Below, in pieces: positions 34,580 to 43,113 of a stretch of DNA of 64,000 bases. The translations under genes and the position numbers were made by a program. This DNA is from Dorea longicatena (GTDB lineage: Bacteria; Bacillota; Clostridia; Lachnospirales; Lachnospiraceae), in assembly GCF_024168045.1 (NCBI RefSeq), contig NZ_CP100126.1, positions 1,629,501 to 1,693,500 of the forward strand, given 5' to 3'. Numbering within the stretch: position 1 is the stretch's first letter; the number at the start of each line of letters is the position of its first letter. Under the pieces are notes generated by a model. That model was not told the DNA's origin, ran no database searches, and saw nothing but the letters and a program-made list of their open reading frames with translations.

Positions 34580-35995
34580 CTATACAGGATAACTTCCGTT
34601 TTCCGTATCCGCTACTGTCGCATCCACCTTTGTCTGCTGTGCTTCTCTATACTTGAAGAAGTCTACAGCAACCTGTGGGAATAGTGCGTAAGACAGTACA
34701 TCTTCATCCTGCTGGATCCACTGTTCGCATTCTTTGCGGAGTGTATCTAATTCGTCCGGAATCAGGTCTGCAGGACGGCATGTGATGATCTCAGGATCGT
34801 CTCCAAGTACTTTCTTGATCACGTCTGGATTCATCGGTTTTACTGTCTGTCCGTATTTTCCACTTAAGAGGTCTTTTGTCTCTTTTGTAGCAACTTTGTA
34901 ACGTTCTCCCATCAGTACGTTAAATACAGCCTGTGTACCAACGATCTGTGAGGAAGGTGTTACAAGTGGTGGTTCTCCAAGGTCTTTACGTACTCTTGGC
35001 ACTTCTTCAAGTACATCGTAGAACTTGTCTTCAGCACCCTGCTCTTTTAACTGAGATGTCAGGTTAGAAAGCATTCCGCCTGGTACCTGATACAGAAGAG
35101 TCTTGATGTTAACACCAAGGTTCTTTGGATTAAGGAGTCCACTGTCAAGAGCCTCGTCACGGATCGGACGGAAGTAGTCAGCGATCTCTGCCAGAAGTTT
35201 CTGGTCTAATCCTGTATCATAAGGTGTTCCCTTGAATGTCTCAACCATAACTTCTGTTGCAGGCTGAGATGTTCCAAGTGCGAATGGTGAGATTGCGGTA
35301 TCAATGACATCTACACCGGCCTCTACTGCTTTCATGTAAGTCATAGAAGCAACACCTGATGTGTAGTGTGTATGAAGCTGGATTGGAAGATCTACAGCTT
35401 CTTTCATTGCTCCGATCAGCTCTGTTGCCTTATACGGTGTCAGAAGACCAGCCATATCTTTGATACAGATAGAGTTTGCACCCATCTCTTCAATCTTCTT
35501 GGCAATGTCTACCCAGTAATCCAGTGTATAAGCATCACCTAAAGTGTAAGATAATGCGATCTGAGCTTCTACTTTTTCTTTGTTTGCAGCCTTAACTGCT
35601 GTCTTCAGGTTACGAAGATCATTTAAGCAGTCAAAGATACGGATGATGTCGATTCCGTTGGCAGCAGATTTCTGTACGAAATATTCTACCACATCATCTG
35701 CATATGGACGATATCCTAAGATGTTCTGTCCACGGAACAACATCTGAAGTTTTGTATTCTTGAATCCATCACGGAATTTACGAAGTCTTTCCCATGGATC
35801 TTCTTTTAAGAAACGAAGAGATGCATCGAATGTAGCTCCACCCCAGCACTCTACGGAATGATACCCAACCTTGTCCATTTTATCAACGATCGGGAGCATC
35901 TGCTCTGTTGTCATACGAGTTGCGATCAGAGACTGATGCGCATCACGCAGGATCGTTTCTGTAATCTCTACAGGTTTTTTTACTATATCTGCCAT
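34580..35995 (-). CDS. oadA: Oxaloacetate decarboxylase alpha subunit / pyruvate carboxylase subunit B-type carboxyltransferase
   Basis: 471 residues. HMGL-like TIM barrel with ETILRDAHQSLIATRM at the N-terminus, metal ligands in IQLHTHYTSG, and the KDMAGLL segment. A conserved carboxylase domain follows (LYQVPGGMLSNLTSQL). No C-terminal biotin domain: the biotin carrier is a separate gene 1.2 kb upstream. It transfers carboxyl between oxaloacetate/pyruvate and biotin. Last gene of a five-gene minus-strand operon. Confidence 0.93.
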   Translation of the reverse strand: MADIVKKPVEITETILRDAHQSLIATRMTTEQMLPIVDKMDKVGYHSVECWGGATFDASLRFLKEDPWERLRKFRDGFKNTKLQMLFRGQNILGYRPYADDVVEYFVQKSAANGIDIIRIFDCLNDLRNLKTAVKAANKEKVEAQIALSYTLGDAYTLDYWVDIAKKIEEMGANSICIKDMAGLLTPYKATELIGAMKEAVDLPIQLHTHYTSGVASMTYMKAVEAGVDVIDTAISPFALGTSQPATEVMVETFKGTPYDTGLDQKLLAEIADYFRPIRDEALDSGLLNPKNLGVNIKTLLYQVPGGMLSNLTSQLKEQGAEDKFYDVLEEVPRVRKDLGEPPLVTPSSQIVGTQAVFNVLMGERYKVATKETKDLLSGKYGQTVKPMNPDVIKKVLGDDPEIITCRPADLIPDELDTLRKECEQWIQQDEDVLSYALFPQVAVDFFKYREAQQTKVDATVADTENGSYPV

Positions 35996-36021
35996 TTTCT
36001 TTCCTCCTAATTATATATCGC

Positions 36022-37176
36022 TTAAATTCCTACGCCAAAGATTGCCATGAATGTTCCGGCAGCTACGGCTGTACCAATAACACCCGCAACGTTTGGTCCC
36101 ATAGCATGCATCAGAAGGAAGTTTGTCGGGTCTGCTTCAGCTCCGACCTTCTGTGATACTCTGGCTGCCATTGGAACTGCAGATACACCGGCAGAACCAA
36201 TCAGTGGATTAACCTTACCATGTGTTGCAACACACATCAGTTTACCGAACAGTACACCTGCGGCTGTACCGAATGCGAATGCGATCAAACCAAGAATTAC
36301 GATCTTGATCGTATCCATATTAAGGAATGCCTCAGCACTTGTTGTTGCTCCTACGGATGTTCCAAGCAGGATAACTACGATGTACATCATTGCATTGGAA
36401 GCTGTCTCTGTTAACTGTCTTACAACTCCAGACTCACGGAACAGGTTACCAAGCATTAACATACCAACCAGTGGTGCTGTTGTAGGAAGAATTACACACA
36501 CAACGATCGTAACGATGATTGGGAATAAGATCTTCTCAAGCCTGGAAACAGGTCTTAACTGTTCCATCTTAATCTTACGTTCTTTTTCTGTTGTCAGAAG
36601 CTTCATGATCGGTGGCTGGATAATCGGTACCAGTGACATATAAGAATATGCTGCTACTGCGATTGGTCCAAGTAAAGCTGTCTGCTGTAACTTACCTGCA
36701 AGGAAGATAGAGGTAGGTCCATCAGCTCCACCAATGATTGAGATCGCTGCTGCCGCTTTGTCAGAGAATCCCATAGCCATCGCTCCAAGGTATGCTGCAA
36801 AGATACCGAACTGAGCAGAGGCACCAAGAAGGAAGCTCTTAGGGTTAGCGATCAGTGGTCCGAAGTCTGTCATCGCTCCTACACCCATGAAGATCAGGGA
36901 AGGGAGGATTGACCACTCATCCAGTTTATAGAAGTAGTAAAGCAGTCCGCCTGTTCCATTTGCCGCATCTTCCGCATGAAGCATGATGTCCGGATAAATG
37001 TTAACCAGTAACATACCGAATGCGATTGGAACAAGAAGCAGAGGCTCGAATCCGTGTCTGATTGCAAGATAAAGGAAAACACATGCAACCGCGATCATGA
37101 CTACATTGCCCCATGTAAGACTGAAAAACGCCGTCTGATGCACGAGGTTTCCTAATGTTGTCGTTATATATTCCAT
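36022..37176 (-). CDS. oadB: Sodium ion-translocating decarboxylase beta subunit
   Basis: 384 residues, about nine membrane segments. Family motifs: [13 protein letters not shown] (Asp in the sodium channel) and [16 protein letters not shown] near the C-terminus. It decarboxylates carboxybiotin and uses the energy to pump Na+ out. Equivalent to OadB, MmdB or GcdB; substrate specificity lies in the alpha subunits. Confidence 0.95.
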   Translation of the reverse strand: MEYITTTLGNLVHQTAFFSLTWGNVVMIAVACVFLYLAIRHGFEPLLLVPIAFGMLLVNIYPDIMLHAEDAANGTGGLLYYFYKLDEWSILPSLIFMGVGAMTDFGPLIANPKSFLLGASAQFGIFAAYLGAMAMGFSDKAAAAISIIGGADGPTSIFLAGKLQQTALLGPIAVAAYSYMSLVPIIQPPIMKLLTTEKERKIKMEQLRPVSRLEKILFPIIVTIVVCVILPTTAPLVGMLMLGNLFRESGVVRQLTETASNAMMYIVVILLGTSVGATTSAEAFLNMDTIKIVILGLIAFAFGTAAGVLFGKLMCVATHGKVNPLIGSAGVSAVPMAARVSQKVGAEADPTNFLLMHAMGPNVAGVIGTAVAAGTFMAIFGVGI

Positions 37177-37220
37177 TTTTTAACCTCCAGTCGTGTTAGA
37201 TAAACACCATATAAATGATG

Positions 37221-37604
37221 TTAGTTCAATGTAGCAAGAACAGCGCCTGAATCAATTGCATCGCCTACTGCTACATCAATGCTTGCAACGGTTCCGTCTT
37301 CCGGTGCTACAACTGGAATCTCCATCTTCATAGCCTCGATGATGACAACTGCATCACCTTTCTTTACAGCCTGACCTACATTTGCTTCGATCTTGAATAC
37401 TTTTCCGGCTGCTCCGGCTTTTACTTCGATGGATCCTGCTCCACCTGCAGGTGCTGCCTTTGGTGCTGCTGGTGCTGCCGCAGGAGCTGCCTTCGGTGCT
37501 GCTGCAGGTCTTGCAACCGGTGCTGCACCTGCTCCGTTTTCTTCTACTGTTACATCATATACATTGCCATTCACTGTGATTGTATAATTTTTCATTGAAT
37601 TCAT
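37221..37604 (-). CDS. Biotin carboxyl carrier protein
   Basis: 127 residues. N-terminal NYTITVNGNVYDVTVEE, a long alanine/proline linker (about residues 28-57), and a biotinyl domain with the EAMKMEIPV motif (Lys near 92) and VAVGDAIDSGAVLATL end. Shuttles carboxyl groups between the carboxyltransferase(s) and the OadB pump. Start at 37604 or an ATG nine bases in; the latter (MKNYTI) has AGGAGG-like sequence nearby. Confidence 0.94.
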   Translation of the reverse strand: MNSMKNYTITVNGNVYDVTVEENGAGAAPVARPAAAPKAAPAAAPAAPKAAPAGGAGSIEVKAGAAGKVFKIEANVGQAVKKGDAVVIIEAMKMEIPVVAPEDGTVASIDVAVGDAIDSGAVLATLN

Positions 37605-37616
37605 CCTCCTAATTAA

Positions 37617-38402
37617 TTATGCGTGCCACTTATTTGATGGACGACGCTTGATGCTTCTTACTACGAAGCCGTCTGTGCTTCCACCGGCTTCTGCTCCATA
37701 AGCAGCGATCGCTGCGGAAATAACTGCTGCCAGTTCATCATCATTCGATGCTTCTTCTACTACAGGTGCTGCAACTGCTGCCGGAGCCGGAGCTGCTTCC
37801 TGTGTGCTTTCTGCTTTTCCTTTGTTCTTGAATTTTTCTTCAAGTGCAGGAATGTATTTGAACAGGGAGATCAGAATTGAGATAAAGATCAGGATTACGA
37901 ATACGGTACCCATTCCAAGGATTGTATTCAGTCCTGCTTTTTCCATGATCTCACCGATGCTGTAATGTGCATCGATCGTTGTACTGTCCAGATAAAGGTC
38001 CTCATCAAAAACAAATGTAATGTCTGCATCACGGTCTTTGAATTTTGCACTGGCCGTTACTTTCAGTTCATCAGAGGATGGTTCGAATTTGTAATCACCG
38101 TGGCTTACATATTCCCCACACTCTTTTGTTCCCTGCTGCCATGCATCCAGAGCTGCAAGGAAACTATCTTTTGTAAATGGAACACCCGCCTGGTTCAGCT
38201 GGGACTCAATCTGAAAATCTGTCATCTTGTTCCACTGTTCGATAGTATCTGCATCTGCACTGTTGCAATACTCGATCAGAAAATCTGTTGCCTGTGTGAT
38301 CGTTGATTTATCATACTGAAGATTTTCTTTCTTACTTCCGCAAGCGGTAAAGCAGAGCATTGCGACAAGCACACAAAGTAATACGCTTATTTTTTTCTTC
38401 AC
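37617..38402 (-). CDS. OadG-type gamma subunit fused to an N-terminal lipoprotein domain
   Basis: 261 residues. A lipobox (CFTAC, Cys21) is followed by an extracytoplasmic domain of about 125 residues (YDKSTITQATDFLIEYCNSA to FDEDLYLDSTTIDAHYS). One membrane segment comes next (MGTVFVILIFISILISLF, about residues 160-180). The cytoplasmic tail has an A/P linker and then DDELAAVISAAIAAYGAEAG and RRPSNKWHA, which is OadG-like. Ordinary OadG is about 80-120 residues, so the front half is an addition. It probably assembles the decarboxylase, with a part facing outside. Confidence 0.85.
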   Translation of the reverse strand: MKKKISVLLCVLVAMLCFTACGSKKENLQYDKSTITQATDFLIEYCNSADADTIEQWNKMTDFQIESQLNQAGVPFTKDSFLAALDAWQQGTKECGEYVSHGDYKFEPSSDELKVTASAKFKDRDADITFVFDEDLYLDSTTIDAHYSIGEIMEKAGLNTILGMGTVFVILIFISILISLFKYIPALEEKFKNKGKAESTQEAAPAPAAVAAPVVEEASNDDELAAVISAAIAAYGAEAGGSTDGFVVRSIKRRPSNKWHA

Positions 38403-38416
38403 TTTGCCTCACCTCT

Positions 38417-39856
38417 CTAAACCGTACCGTGTTTCTTTGCCGGACGATCCTCTCTTTTTGTGAATAACATCTCAAATGCGCCGATCACATATTTTCTTGT
38501 ATCTGCTGCTTCGATGATCGTATCCACATATCCTCTTTTCGCTGCTGATAATGGGCTTGACTGCAGATTCTTATATTCTGCTGCTTTCTCTCTGATGGTT
38601 GCTGCATCAGCATCCGCATACATGATCTTAGCTGCCTGGTTTGCATCCATCATTCCGATCTCTGCATCCGGCCATGCATATACCATATCTGCTCCGACTG
38701 CTTTGCTGTTCATTGTCACATAAGCGCTTCCGAATGCTTTACCGATCACAACATTCACCTTCGGTACTGTTGCATCTGCAAATGCATAAGTAAGTTTTGC
38801 TGCTGATTTTGCGATACGTTTCTCATCGTATTTGCTTGCTGTAAATCCGCTTACATTCGTAAGTGTCAGTACAGGGATATTAAATGCATCACAGAACTGT
38901 ACGAATTCTGCAGCCTTTTCAGCTCCGTCAGCAGAAAGTGAGCCGTCAAATTCAGCCTCCACTTCAGCTTCTTCATTATATACTTTCGAACGATTAGCAA
39001 CTGCACCAACAGTCATACCATTCAGTTTGATGAATCCTGTCACCATATCTTTTGCATATGCTTTCTTCACTTCGCAGAAGATGTTGTCATCAGAAATCAT
39101 TGTAAGAGCGATCGCTGTGTCTTCTTTTGCATTCGCAAGGTCTGCACATACACGGTTCAGATCATCGTTACATTCTTCATAAGAAGAATCCTCTTCATTG
39201 TTACACGGTAACATACATACAAGAGAACGGATGTCTGCAAGGATATCTTCTTCTGACCCTGTTCCGTCCACAAGACCTGTTGTCTCGCTCTGGAATGCCG
39301 CAGAAGATGTATCACATTTGGAAATGTCATTTCCAGGAATTGCATTCGGAGTATTGGTAAATAATTTACCGTTCTTTGCTTCCATAAATGTAAAATCTGT
39401 CAGAGCCGGTACGATAGAAAGTCCACCGCCGCATGTTCCGAAGATTGCTGTGATCTGAGGGATCACTCCGGAAGCCATTGACTGTTTCTGATAAAGCTTT
39501 CCAAATGCTTCTAATGCATCTGTTGCTTCCTGAAGTCTGAATCCGGCACAGTCAACCAGTCCGATGACCGGTGCTCCCATCTTCATTGCCATATCATAGA
39601 TATTAGAAATCTTCTTTGCATGCATCTCGCCGATCGCGCCATTTAAAACAGTGGCGTCCTGGCTGTATACGTATACCAGATTTCCATCGATCACTCCATA
39701 TCCGGTGATCACACCGTCTGCCGGAGTTTCTTTTTCCTGCATGTTAAAATCAGTCGTTCTTGCTGTTACTGCTCCACCGATCTCAACAAAACTGCCTGCA
39801 TCAAGTAAACTGTTGATTCTCTTACCTGCTGCATTACCTGCTGCCATGTTGCCCAT
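38417..39856 (-). CDS. Acyl-CoA carboxyltransferase (MmdA/PccB-like) subunit
   Basis: 479 residues with two crotonase-like halves: ADGVITGYGVIDGNLVYVYS and GAIGEMHAKKI in the first, and a second half with FGSAYVTMNSKAVGADMVYAWPDAEIG. Similar to methylmalonyl-CoA decarboxylase alpha, though without the GGSxG-type motif in its usual form (here FGTCGGGLSIVP). First gene of the decarboxylase operon. Together with OadA this gives two different carboxyltransferases on one biotin carrier and one pump. The acyl-CoA substrate is not proven. Confidence 0.88.
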   Translation of the reverse strand: MGNMAAGNAAGKRINSLLDAGSFVEIGGAVTARTTDFNMQEKETPADGVITGYGVIDGNLVYVYSQDATVLNGAIGEMHAKKISNIYDMAMKMGAPVIGLVDCAGFRLQEATDALEAFGKLYQKQSMASGVIPQITAIFGTCGGGLSIVPALTDFTFMEAKNGKLFTNTPNAIPGNDISKCDTSSAAFQSETTGLVDGTGSEEDILADIRSLVCMLPCNNEEDSSYEECNDDLNRVCADLANAKEDTAIALTMISDDNIFCEVKKAYAKDMVTGFIKLNGMTVGAVANRSKVYNEEAEVEAEFDGSLSADGAEKAAEFVQFCDAFNIPVLTLTNVSGFTASKYDEKRIAKSAAKLTYAFADATVPKVNVVIGKAFGSAYVTMNSKAVGADMVYAWPDAEIGMMDANQAAKIMYADADAATIREKAAEYKNLQSSPLSAAKRGYVDTIIEAADTRKYVIGAFEMLFTKREDRPAKKHGTV

Positions 39857-39941
39857 AGTCTAGCCCTCCATTTTCATTATTTCAAATTGGGTTTTTTGCT
39901 TTTTCTGTATTGAAAAGTAAAACCAAATTTTTTCCAATTAT

Positions 39942-39970
39942 ATTATACTGTTTTTGCTACTTTAACGCAA
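39942..39970 (-). promoter_or_regulatory. Candidate sigma-A promoter of the decarboxylase operon
   Basis: Read on the minus strand: TTGCGT (39965-39970), 17-base spacer, TATAAT (39942-39947), about 85 bases before the first ATG. Consensus match only. Confidence 0.6.
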
Positions 39971-40028
39971 TACTTTGTGTTGTTTTTTGTTAAATACTTG
40001 ACGACCCGCATAAATCCTGCATAAATAT

Positions 40029-40073
40029 AAAAAGCTATGTGTCCCCGTACTTTGTTCCGTACGCACATAGCCT
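40029..40073 (-). terminator. Terminator after the YcxB-like gene
   Basis: GCTATGTG (40034-40041) pairs with CACATAGC (40064-40071), with CGTAC/GTACG nearby inside. On the minus strand it runs into TTTTTATA. It closes the YcxB-like gene upstream of the decarboxylase promoter. Confidence 0.8.
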
Positions 40074-40094
40074 TTTCATCTGCAGTGTTCCATT

Positions 40095-40706
40095 CTAAAA
40101 CTTCTTCACTTTTTTTCTCTTCATATTCCTGCATCTTTCCAAAAGAAATTCTGCCAGTTCGTCCGTATTGTTTCCTTCCAGTGCAGTCTTTGGAAATCCG
40201 ATCATCGCTCTCGCCGATCCGACCGTCTCGGGATCTGCCTTCACAACTACACCGAATGCCTCTTTCGTCTCCAGGATCTTGGTAACATCTTTGTACGAAA
40301 ATGATCTTGTCTTTTTCGCAGTTACACTGTCAAAGTGATCATCAAAAAAGTGGATTTCGGAACTCACCGGTCCACCGTTCAATCTGCATCGTCTGTCAAA
40401 CTGATCTTCTGCATCCCCGACCGCCGTTGTCGATAACACCTTTCTCCAGATTGTTCTGTTCAGTATCACTGCCGCAACAAATGCCAATGCCCAGACTACA
40501 ATATACTTAATGACAAAAAAAGTCATTCCTCCCGGCGTACCGCCTCCCGGGTTTCCATATTCCCACATAAAATAGAACACAAGCGGTCCCATCACTGTCA
40601 TCACGAACTTAATCGTAATATCACTGCTGTCCACTCGGAAAAGTTCGCAGATCTGCTTCAACGTATTCTGTGACTCTTTATATGCCACACGGTAATAATT
40701 CGCCAT
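40095..40706 (-). CDS. YcxB-like membrane protein
   Basis: About 203 residues from the ATG at 40706 (AAAGGGG upstream). Two membrane segments around residues 35-85 are followed by a cytoplasmic YcxB-like domain (IHFFDDHFDSVTAKKTRSFSYKDVTKI). It ends with a basic tail (RNMKRKKVKKF). The family has no known activity. It is a single-gene unit divergent from the peptide transporter. Confidence 0.75.
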   Translation of the reverse strand: MANYYRVAYKESQNTLKQICELFRVDSSDITIKFVMTVMGPLVFYFMWEYGNPGGGTPGGMTFFVIKYIVVWALAFVAAVILNRTIWRKVLSTTAVGDAEDQFDRRCRLNGGPVSSEIHFFDDHFDSVTAKKTRSFSYKDVTKILETKEAFGVVVKADPETVGSARAMIGFPKTALEGNNTDELAEFLLERCRNMKRKKVKKF

Positions 40707-41099
40707 ATCATTTTCCCCTTTACAAAATCTGTGTCTTATTATATCCTTATATAGTTGATTATTCAAGAAAATACTTTATAATTATTTGTAAATTATCTAT
40801 AAACTCTTCTATGTGTTCTCTCTATAGGGTTTCTCTATAACCGCTTCTGTTTATTTTTGATTCCTATTATCATTTAGTGATTTTTGCTTACATTTTCCGT
40901 CTATATATGGTCGTTTTATTACATATCAACATATATATTCCTAACAAAATATAAAAAACCTTAACTTTTTCTTAAACAATTAGTTGTACTTTAGTCTGGT
41001 TTGTGATAAGATTAACTGCGTTGAGAGTTTTAATCATAAGGGGGGTTTTCCTCGTATTGTTAAAACCAAAGAAAAATTTCATATTGGAGGGTGAATCTC
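40707..41099. other. AT-rich divergent intergenic region
   Basis: 393 bases between the YcxB-like gene and the peptide transporter, strongly AT-rich and without a coding frame. It holds a likely promoter at 40984-41012, an imperfect direct repeat around 40817-40842 (TTCTCTCTATAGGG / TTTCTCTATAACC), and a transporter leader of about 85 bases. No riboswitch fold recognised. Confidence 0.5.
40984..41012 (+). promoter_or_regulatory. Candidate sigma-A promoter of the peptide transporter
   Basis: TTGTAC (40984-40989), 17-base spacer, TAAGAT (41007-41012); a TGTG just before the -10 may act as an extended -10 element. Confidence 0.55.
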
Positions 41100-42464
41100 A
41101 TGGAGAACACTAAGAAAAAATTACCATTTGGTTTCTATGTGTGCTGTCTGACTTTCTCTTTTGAAAGACTTGCATACTACGCTGCTAAATGGGGGCTTGC
41201 GATTTTCATCGCAGCCAAAGCAGTAAACGGTGGTCTTGGACTTGACAAATCCGTTGGTGCTGCAATGAGTTCTAACCTGGTAGCATTTACTTATATCACA
41301 CCTATCATCGGTGGATATATCGCTGACCGTTGGATTAGTCCTCGTATTCTTGTTCCTGTTGGTGAGATCCTTATGGGTCTTGGTTATCTGTGTGCATGGA
41401 GAGCAACAGAGGCTAACGGCATCGCAATGTTATGGGCAATGATCATTCTCGTTTCTATCGGAACTGGTTTCTTCAAAGGAAACGTATCTGGTATTAACGG
41501 ACGTCTCTTCCCATTAGCTGATCAGGACGAACTCGACACTGTATTCAACTTACAGTACATGTTCGTTAACATCGGTTCTTTCTGCGGAACTACTTTCCTT
41601 TCACTTGTTGGAAAGAGCGCTGGATACCGTACTATGTTCCTGGTTTGTGGAATCTTCCTGTTCATCGACTGCGTATGGTGGTTCGTTGGAATGAAGTCCT
41701 TCGGCGAAGCCGGAAAGAAACCATTCCTTGTTGACAACCGTTCTGAAAATGTTGACAAAGCCGACAAAGAGAAAGACAATGCACCTCTTACCAAACTTGA
41801 GAGAAACCGTGTGATTGCTATCTGCATCGTAACACTCTTCTCTGGTATTTTCTGGCTGATCTGGTACATGGCTTACATGCCTGTTTACTATGAATTCGGT
41901 CCAGTATCAGAAGCAGGACTTGGATGGGCTAACTGGAACATTGGTTCCTTCGAGATGCCTACTGCATGGTTCGACTCAATGAACGGACTTCTTTGTATCA
42001 TCCTTTGTCCTGTATTCGCAGGAATCTGGGCTAAGATGAGACAGCGTCCACAGGGTGACTGGGGAATGTTCACAAAGACAGCTATCGGTATTATCATACT
42101 TGGTCTTTGTACAGCTTCCATGGTACTTGCAGCAGTTCTTTGCGGACAGAGTGCAGATAAACCAGTTGGTATCTGGGTAATCATCCTGGCTTCTGTATGT
42201 ATGTCAGTCGGAGAAGTTATCTTCTCACCACTTGGAAACTCATTCATCAGCAAATATGCTCCAAAGAAACTTCTTGGAACTATGCTTGGTGTATGGCCAC
42301 TGGTCATCTTCTTCGCTGGTAAAGCTTATGGACCACTTTATAACTGGCTCGAAAACTTCGACTTCGTTAAAGCATATGGTGTTGTTACAATCATCATCGT
42401 TGCCTGCGGAGTTATCATGTTAGCATTTACTAAGAAGTTCGACAAGATGGTTGAAGGTAAATAA
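41100..42464 (+). CDS. POT family proton-dependent di-/tripeptide transporter
   Basis: 454 residues, about 12-14 membrane segments. Family motifs: ERLAYYAAKWGL in helix 1 (variant of ExxERFxYY), GGYIADRW between helices 2 and 3, and GTGFFKGNVSGINGRLF in helices 4-5. Imports small peptides with H+. GGAGGG lies nine bases before the ATG. Single-gene unit with its own promoter and a strong terminator. Its codons look highly biased (GGA, GTT, CTT), which would fit strong expression. Confidence 0.92.
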   Translation: MENTKKKLPFGFYVCCLTFSFERLAYYAAKWGLAIFIAAKAVNGGLGLDKSVGAAMSSNLVAFTYITPIIGGYIADRWISPRILVPVGEILMGLGYLCAWRATEANGIAMLWAMIILVSIGTGFFKGNVSGINGRLFPLADQDELDTVFNLQYMFVNIGSFCGTTFLSLVGKSAGYRTMFLVCGIFLFIDCVWWFVGMKSFGEAGKKPFLVDNRSENVDKADKEKDNAPLTKLERNRVIAICIVTLFSGIFWLIWYMAYMPVYYEFGPVSEAGLGWANWNIGSFEMPTAWFDSMNGLLCIILCPVFAGIWAKMRQRPQGDWGMFTKTAIGIIILGLCTASMVLAAVLCGQSADKPVGIWVIILASVCMSVGEVIFSPLGNSFISKYAPKKLLGTMLGVWPLVIFFAGKAYGPLYNWLENFDFVKAYGVVTIIIVACGVIMLAFTKKFDKMVEGK

Positions 42465-42487
42465 TTCGTGAATTAAATACCGTACAT

Positions 42488-42523
42488 AAAAAATAAGACT
42501 TGCTTATGCAAGTCTTATTTTTT
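42488..42523. terminator. Bidirectional terminator between the peptide transporter and a convergent gene
   Basis: A 12-bp perfect stem AATAAGACTTGC (42492-42503) with GCAAGTCTTATT (42508-42519), with T runs on both strands. It overlaps the last codons of the minus-strand gene. Confidence 0.9.
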
Positions 42524-42946
42524 ACGATATTTTTTATTCCCTGTACTGTAACTTCTTTTAATCTGATTATTATTTTTCTTCGTCTTCTTCGTGCTTTCTT
42601 TCTTATTTGCCTTCGCACTGAATGAATCTCCGGATCCACGTGGTGTAATATTCTTCTTTGTTCCGATCTCTTTCTGGTCTTCGAACGCAGGCTTCAGAAG
42701 TAATTCCGCACCAATTACAAAGCAGGCAACTTCTACTGCCAGCTGGATCATCTCCCCGTTCTTTCCGAGTCCTTCAAAGAAAGGATCCAGAACTCTTGCC
42801 CCGGAAAGGATCACCAGTGTCAGTCCGGCATAAGTAAACAACGAATAGAACATCATCGTCTTCCCCCTGCCTTCATTCTGCTGCATGAAGTAGTATCCTG
42901 CGATAAAAATCACACCGCCAAGGATCATCAATATGTACTTTAACAT
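42515..42946 (-). CDS. Hypothetical small membrane protein with basic tail
   Basis: 143 residues: three hydrophobic segments (ILMILGGVIFIAGYYF, FYSLFTYAGLTLVILSG and IQLAVEVACFVIGAELLL) in the first 85, then a Lys/Asn-rich tail of about 55 residues (KKTKKNNNQIKR). No family recognised. Single gene, convergent with the peptide transporter. Confidence 0.65.
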   Translation of the reverse strand: MLKYILMILGGVIFIAGYYFMQQNEGRGKTMMFYSLFTYAGLTLVILSGARVLDPFFEGLGKNGEMIQLAVEVACFVIGAELLLKPAFEDQKEIGTKKNITPRGSGDSFSAKANKKESTKKTKKNNNQIKRSYSTGNKKYRKK

Positions 42947-43113
42947 TTCTATCTCTTCCTCCCAATCATGTTTTCTGTAAAGTCTATTATTTATTATACA
43001 TGAAATCCATCTCGATTCCTATCTTTTTATATGTATATTTTTATTTTTCCGTTTACGCACTTTTAAAAGGGATGCACCTTCCGGCACATCCCCGTCACTT
43101 TTCATTACATATT

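Noticed and set aside
36047..36643. Plus-strand open frame of about 200 codons opposite oadB
   Set aside because: Shadow of the hydrophobic OadB coding sequence; no start signal and no recognisable domain.
39943..40134. Minus-strand 63-codon frame over the end of the YcxB-like gene
   Set aside because: Runs through the predicted terminator and has no ribosome site; likely chance.
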